From Pseudomonas aegrilactucae (GTDB taxonomy: Bacteria; Pseudomonadota; Gammaproteobacteria; Pseudomonadales; Pseudomonadaceae), in NCBI RefSeq assembly GCF_019168305.1, contig NZ_JAHTBI010000097.1:1-33936 (forward strand): a DNA stretch of 33,936 nt, written 5' to 3'. The number at the start of each line of letters is the position of its first letter. Within the stretch, counting starts at the first letter, position 1. The notes below the pieces were generated by a model. The model was not told where the DNA came from, did no database searches, and saw only the letters and a program-made list of their open reading frames with translations. Below are positions 1 to 7,012 of the stretch, piece after piece. A program made the translations under genes and the position numbers.

Positions 1-969
1 CTGGGGGTGGAGAATTTCCTGCGCCTGTTCGGCAAGATCGACGTCGGCCAGGACGGTGCGATTGCCCTGACCTACACCAGCGGGCGCATGCTGGTGCGTT
101 ATCCGTTTCGCCAGCAGGACATGGGGCGTGATTTCTCTCGTTCACCGATCTACACCCATTACCTGGTGGAGAACTCGGTGGGCACCGCATCCTTTGCGTC
201 CAGCCTGGATGGTGTGGAGCGCTTGTATGCCTTTCGCAAGAACGAGCACTTGCCGCTGGTGACCACCGTGGCCATCGGCAAGCACGAGGCGTTGGCGTCG
301 TGGCGGGTGGAGGCGGGGCTGACGGTGGGATTGGTGCTGGCCTTGCTGGGGGTGATCGGCACGATCGGGCGGTTGCTGATCCGTGATATCCGTCGCCGTA
401 TCGAAATGGATGCGCAGTTGCTGATTGCCAGGGAGGAGTTGCTGGCGACCAACCAGCAACTGGAGGTGCTGGCTACCCATGACCAGTTGACCGGGCTGGC
501 CAACCGTCGGCGTTTCGATGAAGTGCTGCAAAGCGAGACGCGCCGCGCGCAGCGTGAGGGGCAGCCGCTGGCGTTGCTGTTGATCGATATCGATTATTTC
601 AAGCGATTCAATGATCGTTATGGGCACATTGCCGGCGATGAGTGCCTGAAGGCTGTGAGTGCGCAGTTGCAGTTGTGTGTGCGTCGACCGCCCGATCTGG
701 TGGCGCGATATGGGGGAGAAGAGTTGGCGATCGTACTGCCCAATACCGAATTGGCGGGCGCGGTGGTGGTGGCCGATTCGGTGCTGGCGCATCTGGAGGC
801 GTTGAACGTGGCGCATGCCGACAGTCCGTTCGGGCGGGTGTCGGTGAGTATTGGTGTGGCGTGCCTGCGCGGGCAGGGCGAGCCTGCCTTGGCGCTGGTG
901 GCGGCAGCTGACCAGGCGCTGTATGCGGCCAAGGCGGCGGGGCGCAATCGGGTGATGGTTGACGAGTAG
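1..969 (+). CDS. Diguanylate cyclase (GGDEF protein), 5' end outside window
   Basis: The reading frame is open from the first base, so the gene starts upstream; the GTG at 7 is probably internal. What remains is the end of an extracytoplasmic sensor region (residues 1-95 counted from base 7), one membrane helix (about 100-123), a short linker with coiled-coil character, and a complete GGDEF domain (about 155-320). The active-site loop reads GGEEL at 236-240, an accepted GGDEF variant. An RxxD inhibitory site (R227, D230) sits five residues before it, so the enzyme is probably active and feedback-inhibited by cyclic di-GMP. It would make cyclic di-GMP from two GTP at the inner membrane. The sensor resembles the end of a Cache-type periplasmic domain, but too little is present to name it. 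It is probably unrelated to the aromatic genes that follow. Confidence 0.85.
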   Translation: MGVENFLRLFGKIDVGQDGAIALTYTSGRMLVRYPFRQQDMGRDFSRSPIYTHYLVENSVGTASFASSLDGVERLYAFRKNEHLPLVTTVAIGKHEALASWRVEAGLTVGLVLALLGVIGTIGRLLIRDIRRRIEMDAQLLIAREELLATNQQLEVLATHDQLTGLANRRRFDEVLQSETRRAQREGQPLALLLIDIDYFKRFNDRYGHIAGDECLKAVSAQLQLCVRRPPDLVARYGGEELAIVLPNTELAGAVVVADSVLAHLEALNVAHADSPFGRVSVSIGVACLRGQGEPALALVAAADQALYAAKAAGRNRVMVDE

Positions 970-974
970 CGACT

Positions 975-1038
975 TGGCACAACCACCAACCACCCTGGCA
1001 GCCAGCGAAACACCCCGGCCAACCCGCCCCCATACACT
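975..1038 (+). promoter_or_regulatory. feaB promoter with two FeaR-like direct repeats
   Basis: Two direct repeats of TGGCA lie at 975-979 and 996-1000, exactly 21 bp apart (two helical turns), as expected for a dimeric AraC-family activator. Each is followed after eight bases by AAC, close to the E. coli FeaR motif TGNCA-N8-AAA. A weak -10 candidate TACACT lies at 1033-1038, 37 bp after the start of the second repeat. No good -35 hexamer is present at 1010-1015, which fits activator dependence. The same arrangement recurs at 23203-23266. The repeats and spacing are seen directly; FeaR as the binder is inferred. Confidence 0.6.
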
Positions 1039-1074
1039 CTCCGGTGTTGTTCCCCAAACAAAAAAGGAGCGTTT

Positions 1075-2574
1075 ATGACTGCCAGCACCGTATCGATGCT
1101 TGCCTCTGTCCACAGCTTTCTCAACAGGCAGCACGGCCTCTACATCAACGGCGGCTGGCGGCCGTCTTCTTGCGCCACTACCCTCACGGTCTTCAACCCG
1201 GCCACCGGCCAGGCCATCGCCAGCACCCCCGACGCCAGCCAGCACGATGTCGACCAGGCCGTGCAGTCCGCGCACCAGGCCTTCGTCAGCGGCGTGTGGT
1301 CGCGCCGCGCCCCCGCCGAACGCGAACGCATCCTGCTGCGCTATGCCGACCTGCTCGAACAGCACGCCGAAGAACTGGCGCAACTGGAAACCCTCGAGCA
1401 AGGCAAGTCGATCAACATCGCCCGCGCCTTCGAAGTGGGCAGCACGCTGAACTGGATGCGCTACACCGCCGGCCTCGCCACCAAGATCTGCGGGCGTACC
1501 CTGGAGGTGTCTATCCCGGTGCCCGAAGGCGCCCGCTACACCGCCTACACGCGCAAGGAACCGGTCGGCGTGGTGGCCGGCATCGTGCCCTGGAACTTCC
1601 CGCTGATGATCGGCATGTGGAAGGTGATGCCGGCACTGGCCGCCGGCTGCTCGATTGTCATCAAGCCCTCCGAGATCACGCCGCTGACGCTGATGCGCAT
1701 GGCAGAGCTTGCCACCGAAGCCGGCATTCCCGACGGCGTGTTCAACCTGGTCACCGGCAGCGGCAGCGTGTGCGGCACCGCCCTGAGCACTCACCCGCTG
1801 ATCGCGAAAATCAGCTTCACCGGCTCCACCGCCACCGGCAAGCACATCGCCCGCTCGGCCGTCGACCGCCTTACCCGCCTGTCACTGGAACTGGGCGGCA
1901 AGAACCCGGCCATTGTGCTGGCCGACGCCGACCCGCAGCAGGTGATCGAAGGCCTGATGATGGGCAGCTTCCTCAACCAGGGTCAGGTGTGCGCCGCCAG
2001 TTCGCGCATCTATGTCGAAGCACCGCTGTTCGATCGTCTGGCTGGCGATTTCGAGCAGGCCATCAAGGGCCTGAGCATCGGCCCCGGCCTGGACCCGACG
2101 GCGCAGATCAACGCGCTGGCCAGCGGCGCACACCAGCAGTCGGTGCTGGGCTACCTGGCCGATGCCCGCGAGCAGGGCGCACAGATCATCAGCGGCGCCA
2201 GCGCACCGGACGCCAACGGCTATTACGTCAGCCCGTCGTTGATCCTCAACCCCGACGACACCCTGCGCCTGACCCGCAGCGAAGTGTTCGGCCCGGTGCT
2301 GAGCCTGACCCGCGTGGCCAACGTGGAGGAGGCCCTGGCCCGCGCCAACGACAGCGACTACGGGCTGACCGCGAGCCTGTGGACCACCAGCCTCAAGGCC
2401 GCCATGGACCTGACCCCGCGCATCCAGGCCGGCACCGTGTGGGTCAACAGCCACACGCTGATCGACGCCAACATGCCGTTCGGCGGCTTCAAGCAGTCGG
2501 GCACCGGCCGTGATTTTGGCGTCGACTGGCTGGATGCCTTCAGCGAGACCAAGTCGGTGTGCATCCGCCACTGA
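1075..2574 (+). CDS. feaB: Phenylacetaldehyde dehydrogenase, NAD-dependent
   Basis: A 499-residue aldehyde dehydrogenase that would oxidise phenylacetaldehyde to phenylacetate in the cytoplasm, feeding the paa pathway. Visible family motifs are PWNFP (172-176), the nucleotide-binding FTGSTATG (248-255), the general base Glu272 in LELGGKNP and the nucleophile Cys306 in NQGQVCAAS. Length and motifs fit the FeaB/PadA group of the betaine-aldehyde dehydrogenase-like branch. The ATG at 1075 is preceded by AGGAG at 1065-1069. The gene converges on a FeaR-type activator gene (19 bp between stop codons), the same partner as in E. coli feaRB. Substrate specificity is inferred from this neighbour and from the paa cluster; a broad aromatic or aliphatic aldehyde dehydrogenase is possible. 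Confidence 0.85.
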   Translation: MTASTVSMLASVHSFLNRQHGLYINGGWRPSSCATTLTVFNPATGQAIASTPDASQHDVDQAVQSAHQAFVSGVWSRRAPAERERILLRYADLLEQHAEELAQLETLEQGKSINIARAFEVGSTLNWMRYTAGLATKICGRTLEVSIPVPEGARYTAYTRKEPVGVVAGIVPWNFPLMIGMWKVMPALAAGCSIVIKPSEITPLTLMRMAELATEAGIPDGVFNLVTGSGSVCGTALSTHPLIAKISFTGSTATGKHIARSAVDRLTRLSLELGGKNPAIVLADADPQQVIEGLMMGSFLNQGQVCAASSRIYVEAPLFDRLAGDFEQAIKGLSIGPGLDPTAQINALASGAHQQSVLGYLADAREQGAQIISGASAPDANGYYVSPSLILNPDDTLRLTRSEVFGPVLSLTRVANVEEALARANDSDYGLTASLWTTSLKAAMDLTPRIQAGTVWVNSHTLIDANMPFGGFKQSGTGRDFGVDWLDAFSETKSVCIRH

Positions 2575-2577
2575 TCC

Positions 2578-2620
2578 GGCGTACCGCACCGCATCAGCTG
2601 TAGCGCTTGCGGTACTCGCC
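2578..2620. terminator. Hairpin between convergent feaB and feaR (candidate bidirectional terminator)
   Basis: GGCGTACCGCA (2578-2588) pairs with TGCGGTAC-ct-CGCC (2608-2620), giving an 11-bp stem with a 2-nt bulge and a 19-nt loop. It spans the feaR stop codon and lies just after the feaB stop. There is no T tract on either side, so termination is only a possibility. Confidence 0.4.
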
Positions 2621-3502
2621 CGGCGATACGCCAAAGCGCTGCTTGAATGCGGTAGTGAAGTAGCTGCTGTTGGAAAAGCCCCAGGTGTAGCCCAGCGCCG
2701 AGAGCTTGACGCTGGACTGCGGGTTGCGCAGGGTTTCGGCGCAGATGTCCAGGCGCCGGTTCTTGATGTATTGCGCGATCACCAGGCCTTTCTTGGCAAA
2801 CACCCGGTACAGCCCGCGCATCGACACACCGATGTCGCGGGCGATCATTTCCGGGCACAGCGCTTCGTCTGCGATATGCGCCTCGATCAGCGCCAGGCTC
2901 TTCTTGAAGATCCGTTCATGCGGGTCAGGGTTGCTGTCGCTGCCGCACAGGGCAGGGCGCATCAGGCTGATCAGAGCGTCGATGACTGCTTCGCTCTCGG
3001 CCAGGCTCACTTCATCGAGCTGCGTGGATGACAACAGCATCTGCTGGGCCAGCAGCGCCACCGGCGAGCCGGAGGGAATCTTGCGGCCGATCTCCACCGG
3101 GGTGAACTTGAGCAACTGGTCGACCCGTTCATGCGGCAGGATCAGCGAGATCTGCTGCGAGGCCGCGCCAAAGGTGAAGTCGCTGGGGCGCGCGCTGTCG
3201 ATCAGCAGGATATCGCCTGGCAGCAGCACTTCGCGCGCCTCGCCCTGGGCCATGTTGGCCGTGCCGTGCAGCTGGAAGACGGCGAAGTACTTGTGCTCGC
3301 TGCTGCGCTGCACCTCGCGCGGGGTGCGCAGCAGGCGTGCATGGGCGCTGTTGACGTGGCTGAAGCGCAAGGCGCCCAGCTGGCGCGGGCGGATGTCGCC
3401 CACGAAGTCGTCGCACAGTGCGGCACCGTCGAACTCGCCGCAGGCGTGGTTGATGTCGGCCAGCCATTGCTGGAACTGATGCTGGGCAGTCGCTGCATTC
3501 AT
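2594..3502 (-). CDS. feaR: AraC-family activator, FeaR type
   Basis: A 302-residue regulator, essentially the length of E. coli FeaR. The N-terminal part (about 1-180) looks like the AraC-binding-like domain with a cupin-like core. The C-terminal 100 residues carry the two helix-turn-helix motifs of the AraC/XylS family, ending in GYTWGFSNSSYFTTAFKQRF followed by GVSPGEYRKRY. FeaR of E. coli activates tynA and feaB and responds to the aldehyde product. Here the gene converges on feaB and lies 60 bp downstream of paaX on the same strand, so paaY-paaX-feaR may be one transcript carrying both a repressor and an activator of phenylacetate metabolism. The ATG at 3502 has a GAGG-containing leader about 10 bp upstream. 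Family assignment is firm; the FeaR name rests on length and neighbourhood. Confidence 0.78.
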   Translation of the reverse strand: MNAATAQHQFQQWLADINHACGEFDGAALCDDFVGDIRPRQLGALRFSHVNSAHARLLRTPREVQRSSEHKYFAVFQLHGTANMAQGEAREVLLPGDILLIDSARPSDFTFGAASQQISLILPHERVDQLLKFTPVEIGRKIPSGSPVALLAQQMLLSSTQLDEVSLAESEAVIDALISLMRPALCGSDSNPDPHERIFKKSLALIEAHIADEALCPEMIARDIGVSMRGLYRVFAKKGLVIAQYIKNRRLDICAETLRNPQSSVKLSALGYTWGFSNSSYFTTAFKQRFGVSPGEYRKRYS

Positions 3503-3562
3503 GGGTCACACCTCACACCTGGCATTGTTTTTAGGGTGCATGTGATGCGTTGTGGCGCGGGG

Positions 3563-4486
3563 TTAGCGCAAACCCCCGAAGCGCCGGTAGAAGTTCTCGC
3601 TGGCATCGGGCAGCGGGCCGTCGGCGGTTTCCATCGCACTGCTCAGCCATTGCTCGGCCGGGGCACAGGTCAGGCGGTACAGGTTGCGGCACAGCTGGCG
3701 TGCCGCGCGCCCTTCCCAGTCGCCCGGCAGCAACTCGTCGGGCAGGTGCGGGTCGCGCAGCAGCAGTTTACGGTATTCGTGAATCAGCAGCAGGCGCACC
3801 ATGAAGCAGTCCGTCGGCTGCAGCGGGTCCTGCTCGCGCAGTGCCTGCCACACCGGGCGAAACAGCTGGATGAATTCGCTGTACTGCGCGCCCAGTTCTT
3901 CGATGCGCCAGCTTTCACGCACCTGCGCACGCAGGGCGCGGGAGGCCATCACGTCCTGGCCGGTGGTCTCGAACAGAATGGTGTCGTCCAGCGCGTCCAG
4001 GTCCAGCAGCGTGGCATTGATGTCGGTGCGGTCGGCGCGCGGGCTGGCCAGCACCACCGGCGAAATCGCACCGAAGCCTTGCCACTCCAGTTCTTCACGC
4101 ACCTGCTTGCGTTTGTCGGGCGACAGTTGGGTGAGCATCGCCAGGTGCCACGAACCGTCCCACTCCGGCACCACCGAGCTGTACACGCGCTTGAAGGCTT
4201 TGTCGAAACGCCGCCGGCCGGCACCGGTCAGGCTGTAATAGCTGCGTCGGCCAACCTTTTCGGCGGTCAGCCAGCCCTCTTTGGTCAGGCGGAACATCGA
4301 GGTGCGGATCAGCCGCTCGTTGATGCCGAACGGCTCCAGCAGCTGGATCAGGCTGCCCAGCCACACCGTACCGCCGTGGGGTTCGATGGCATCACCGTAG
4401 AGGGTGACGATCAGCGAGCTGGCACGGATCGGGATCTGTTCCTGGAAGCGGGTGACGAGCTGGTTGAGAGGGGCGAGCGACGACAT
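3563..4486 (-). CDS. paaX: Phenylacetate operon repressor PaaX
   Basis: A 307-residue protein matching the full length of PaaX. It represses the paa operons and is released by phenylacetyl-CoA. The N-terminal winged-helix region includes NERLIRTSMFRLTKEGWL and GRRSYYSLT, a typical DNA-binding helix and wing; the rest is the PaaX effector-binding and C-terminal domain. An open frame extends upstream to 4600, but the start at 4486 (MSSLAPL) gives the family length, and the upstream extension overlaps the paaY 3' end and does not look like a PaaX N-terminus. The gene lies 70 bp downstream of paaY on the same strand. In P. putida U the equivalent is PhaN. The candidate operators are the TGTATCGC boxes listed separately. 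Confidence 0.93.
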   Translation of the reverse strand: MSSLAPLNQLVTRFQEQIPIRASSLIVTLYGDAIEPHGGTVWLGSLIQLLEPFGINERLIRTSMFRLTKEGWLTAEKVGRRSYYSLTGAGRRRFDKAFKRVYSSVVPEWDGSWHLAMLTQLSPDKRKQVREELEWQGFGAISPVVLASPRADRTDINATLLDLDALDDTILFETTGQDVMASRALRAQVRESWRIEELGAQYSEFIQLFRPVWQALREQDPLQPTDCFMVRLLLIHEYRKLLLRDPHLPDELLPGDWEGRAARQLCRNLYRLTCAPAEQWLSSAMETADGPLPDASENFYRRFGGLR

Positions 4487-4556
4487 GGAAGATCCGCTGG
4501 GTGAAACCCCGGAATATAACTGCCGTCTGTCCTTCAAGGCCAGCATTGCCGGCGTC

Positions 4557-5153
4557 TCAGGCCGTTTGGTTTTTCGGGCGGTGCGTACTGTCGCTGACAC
4601 GCTTGCGGTCCTGTTCGGGTTGGCTCAAGGGGCTGCACTCCACCAGTTGCTCCAGGCAGCGCCGGGTCAGCGCGTGGTACTCGGCCGTGCCGGCCTGTTT
4701 CCAGCGCACTTCGTCGTCGCTGAGGCTGCGTTTGACCACGGCCGGCGAACCCACCAGCAACGAGCGCGGCGGGCAGTCGAAGCCGGCCTTGACGAAGGCG
4801 GTGGCGGCCACGATCGAGCCGGCGCCAATGCGCGCGCCGTCCATCACCACGGCGTTCATGCCCACCAGCGCATCGGCGCCCACGCGGCAACCGTGCAGCA
4901 CGGCGCCATGGCCGACATGCCCGTTGCGTTCGACCACCGTGTCGCTGGCGGGGAAACCATGCATCACGCAGGTGTCCTGCAGGTTGGCCCCCTGTTCCAG
5001 CACGATGCGCCCGAAGTCGCCGCGCAGGCTGGCCAACGGGCCGACGTAGCAGTCGGGGCCGACGATCACGTCACCGATCAGCACGGCCGTGGGGTGCACG
5101 TAGGCGCTGGGGTCGATGACCGGCGTGATGCCGTCAAGGCTGTAGCACGTCAT
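4557..5153 (-). CDS. paaY: PaaY, hexapeptide-repeat thioesterase
   Basis: A 198-residue left-handed beta-helix protein of the gamma-carbonic anhydrase/PaaY family. It has imperfect hexapeptide repeats (for example IGDVIVGPDCYVGP and HVGHGAVLHGCRVGADALVG) with metal-binding-type histidines in VMHGFP and HVGHG. PaaY hydrolyses dead-end or spontaneously formed CoA esters of the ring-cleavage steps and in E. coli assists regulation by PaaX. The ATG at 5153 follows AGGAG (about 8 bp) and gives the family length, although the frame stays open far upstream. It is the first gene of the minus-strand block and is divergent from paaF. The P. putida U name is PhaM. Confidence 0.93.
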   Translation of the reverse strand: MTCYSLDGITPVIDPSAYVHPTAVLIGDVIVGPDCYVGPLASLRGDFGRIVLEQGANLQDTCVMHGFPASDTVVERNGHVGHGAVLHGCRVGADALVGMNAVVMDGARIGAGSIVAATAFVKAGFDCPPRSLLVGSPAVVKRSLSDDEVRWKQAGTAEYHALTRRCLEQLVECSPLSQPEQDRKRVSDSTHRPKNQTA

Positions 5154-5190
5154 GGTGGGCTCCTGTGAGGGGCAGAGGCTGGTGCTGTCG

Positions 5191-5218
5191 AATATAACGC
5201 ATTGTGATTTCAATGCAA
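5191..5218 (-). promoter_or_regulatory. Candidate paaY promoter with dyad in the spacer
   Basis: Reading the minus strand, TTGCAT (5213-5218) and TATATT (5191-5196) are separated by 16 bp, a plausible sigma-70 promoter about 40 bp before the paaY start. The spacer is filled by a 6-bp dyad GCATTG-TGATTT-CAATGC (5199-5216), which could be an operator. The inner TGTGATTTC resembles the TGTGATTC core reported for E. coli PaaX sites, but this is inference. Confidence 0.45.
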
Positions 5219-5224
5219 TGAGTT

Positions 5225-5238
5225 GATGTATCGCTTTG
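5225..5238 (+). promoter_or_regulatory. TGTATCGC box 1 (candidate PaaX operator)
   Basis: GATGTATCGCTTTG lies in the paaY-paaF divergent region, upstream of both promoters. It shares the TGTATCGC core with three other boxes: 5324-5336, 11754-11765 (inverted) and 11806-11819. Confidence 0.5.
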
Positions 5239-5316
5239 TCTGTCGATTCTAATTGGGTTTTTTGGTGTTTTTGGCAGGCATTCAAAATAATCAGACACGG
5301 ATATTCATGTGATCTG

Positions 5317-5347
5317 TTGATTTTGTGTATCGCATTGTGGCTATACT
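5317..5347 (+). promoter_or_regulatory. paaF promoter with TGTATCGC box between -35 and -10
   Basis: TTGATT (5317-5322) and TATACT (5342-5347) are 19 bp apart and form a plausible sigma-70 promoter about 65 bp upstream of paaF. The box TGTGTATCGCATT (5324-5336) fills the spacer, where a bound repressor would block RNA polymerase. The 11-base string TTGTGTATCGC is identical in the paaA promoter. Confidence 0.6.
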
Positions 5348-5411
5348 CTGCGGCAACCGGCCTAGAGCTAACAACAACAGCCAGCCCCGACTGGCACGTG
5401 CGGTGACTGTC

Positions 5412-6185
5412 ATGCCTGACACCCTGATACTCGATACCCCTCACGCAGGTATCTGTCTCATAACCCTGCATCGTCCCGAGGTGCTCAACGCCCTCAATAC
5501 GCGCCTGCTGGTCGAGTTGGCCGCTGTGCTGGAGGGCCTTGAGCGCGACGACAGTTGCCGCGCCGTGGTCATCACCGGCAGCCGCAAGGCGTTCGCCGCC
5601 GGCGCCGACATCAACGAAATGGCCGAGCGTGATGCGGTCGGCATCCTCAACGACCCGCGGGTTGCCTGCTGGCAACGGATCAGCCGCTTCAGCAAACCAC
5701 TTGTCGCTGCCGTGAACGGTTTCGCCCTGGGCGGCGGCTGCGAACTGGCGATGCACGCCGACATCATCATTGCCAGCGTCGACGCCCGTTTCGGTCAGCC
5801 CGAAATCAACCTGGGCATCATGCCCGGCGCCGGCGGCACCCAGCGTCTGCTGCGCGCCGTGGGCAAGTCGATGGCAATGCAGATGGTGCTTACCGGCGAG
5901 CCGATCGATGCGCGCCAGGCGCAGCAGGCCGGCCTTGTCAGCGAAGTCACCCAGCCCGAATTCACCGTCGAGCGCGCCGTGCAGGTTGCCCAGGCCATTG
6001 CGCGCAAGGCCCCGCTGGCCGTGCGCCTGGCCAAGGAGTCGCTGCTCAAGGCGATGGACACCGACCTGGCCACGGGGCTGCGTTTCGAGCGTCACGCCTT
6101 CACCGTGCTGGCGGCCACCGACGACCGCCGCGAGGGCATCGCCGCCTTTCGCGAAAAACGTCAGCCGGTATTCACCGGCCGCTGA
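5412..6185 (+). CDS. paaF: 2,3-dehydroadipyl-CoA hydratase PaaF
   Basis: A 257-residue crotonase-fold enzyme that hydrates 2,3-dehydroadipyl-CoA to 3-hydroxyadipyl-CoA in the lower phenylacetate pathway. The oxyanion-hole segments AFAAGADINEM (about 61-71) and GFALGGGCELAMHADI (about 102-117) are typical, and both enoyl-CoA hydratase acidic residues appear present (in CELAM and GQPEINLG). The ATG at 5412 gives the normal family length; the frame is open a little further upstream but that stretch is promoter DNA. The ribosome-binding site is weak. It is first in the paaFGHIJK run, separated from paaG by 33 bp. The P. putida U name is PhaA. Another enoyl-CoA hydratase activity is conceivable, but the context makes PaaF most likely. 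Confidence 0.9.
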   Translation: MPDTLILDTPHAGICLITLHRPEVLNALNTRLLVELAAVLEGLERDDSCRAVVITGSRKAFAAGADINEMAERDAVGILNDPRVACWQRISRFSKPLVAAVNGFALGGGCELAMHADIIIASVDARFGQPEINLGIMPGAGGTQRLLRAVGKSMAMQMVLTGEPIDARQAQQAGLVSEVTQPEFTVERAVQVAQAIARKAPLAVRLAKESLLKAMDTDLATGLRFERHAFTVLAATDDRREGIAAFREKRQPVFTGR

Positions 6186-6218
6186 CAGTTCCTTTCACCC
6201 TTGCGAGTGCTAACGGTC

Positions 6219-7010
6219 ATGACCTTCGAACACATTCTTTTCGACATCGATGACGGCGTGGCCCTGCTGCGCCTCAATCGCCCCGATCAACTCAACAGCT
6301 TCAATGCACAGATGCATGCCGAGATGAAAGAGGCGCTCAAGCAGGTGCGCGGCAACGCGCAGGTGCGGGTGTTGCTGCTGACCGGCGAGGGGCGTGGCTT
6401 CTGCGCCGGGCAGGACCTGTCCGACCGCAACGTGGCGCCCGGTGCGCAGATGCCCGACCTGGGCGAGTCGATTGAAAAATTCTACAACCCGCTGATCAAG
6501 GCCCTGCGCGACCTGCCGCTGCCGGTAATCTGTGCGGTCAACGGCGTGGCCGCAGGCGCGGGCGCCAACATTCCGCTGGCCTGTGACCTGGTGCTGGCGG
6601 CACGTTCGGCCAGCTTCATCCAGGCCTTCTGCAAGCTGGGCCTGGTGCCAGATTCAGGCGGCACCTGGTTCCTGCCGCGCCTGGTCGGCGTGGCGCGGGC
6701 CAGGGCGCTGGCCTTGCTGGGCAACAAGCTGTCGGCCGAGCAGGCTGAACAGTGGGGGCTGATCTACCGCTGCGTCGACGACGCTGCATTGCGTGACGAA
6801 GCCCTGGCCCTGGCACGCCACCTGGCCACCCAGCCGACCTCGGGGCTGGCCCTGATCAAGCGCGGGCTCAATGCGAGCCTGGACAACAGCCTTGACCAGC
6901 AACTGGAGCTTGAGCGCGACCTGCAGCGCCTGGCCGGGCGCAGCGAGGATTACCGTGAAGGCGTGGCGGCCTTCATGGCCAAGCGCGCCCCCGTGTTCAA
7001 GGGGTGCTGA
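6219..7010 (+). CDS. paaG: 1,2-epoxyphenylacetyl-CoA isomerase PaaG
   Basis: A 263-residue crotonase-family protein, the usual PaaG length. It converts ring-1,2-epoxyphenylacetyl-CoA to 2-oxepin-2(3H)-ylideneacetyl-CoA and shifts a double bond later in the pathway. The motifs RGFCAGQDLSDR (about 63-74) and NGVAAGAGANIPLACDL (about 108-124) form the oxyanion hole. The distinctive PDSGGTWFLPRLVG segment is characteristic of PaaG rather than PaaF. The start at 6219 (MTFEHI) is chosen over an in-frame TTG at 6201. The stop is 2 bp before the paaH start, implying translational coupling. The P. putida U name is PhaB. Confidence 0.92.
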   Translation: MTFEHILFDIDDGVALLRLNRPDQLNSFNAQMHAEMKEALKQVRGNAQVRVLLLTGEGRGFCAGQDLSDRNVAPGAQMPDLGESIEKFYNPLIKALRDLPLPVICAVNGVAAGAGANIPLACDLVLAARSASFIQAFCKLGLVPDSGGTWFLPRLVGVARARALALLGNKLSAEQAEQWGLIYRCVDDAALRDEALALARHLATQPTSGLALIKRGLNASLDNSLDQQLELERDLQRLAGRSEDYREGVAAFMAKRAPVFKGC

Positions 7011-7012
7011 GC

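Noticed and set aside
142..1845. 567-residue minus-strand open frame across the GGDEF and feaB genes
   Set aside because: It spans two clear plus-strand genes and a promoter and has shadow composition.
3503..3562. FeaR self-regulation site upstream of feaR
   Set aside because: Only one TGGCA is present and it is on the other strand relative to feaR; no second copy at 21 bp was found.
4487..4600. Extended PaaX N-terminus (345 residues)
   Set aside because: The extra residues overlap the paaY end and do not look like PaaX; the start at 4486 gives the family length of 307.
4557..6095. Long minus-strand frame extending paaY to 512 residues
   Set aside because: The upstream part is antisense to paaF and promoter DNA. 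The start at 5153 has a strong ribosome-binding site and gives the normal PaaY length.
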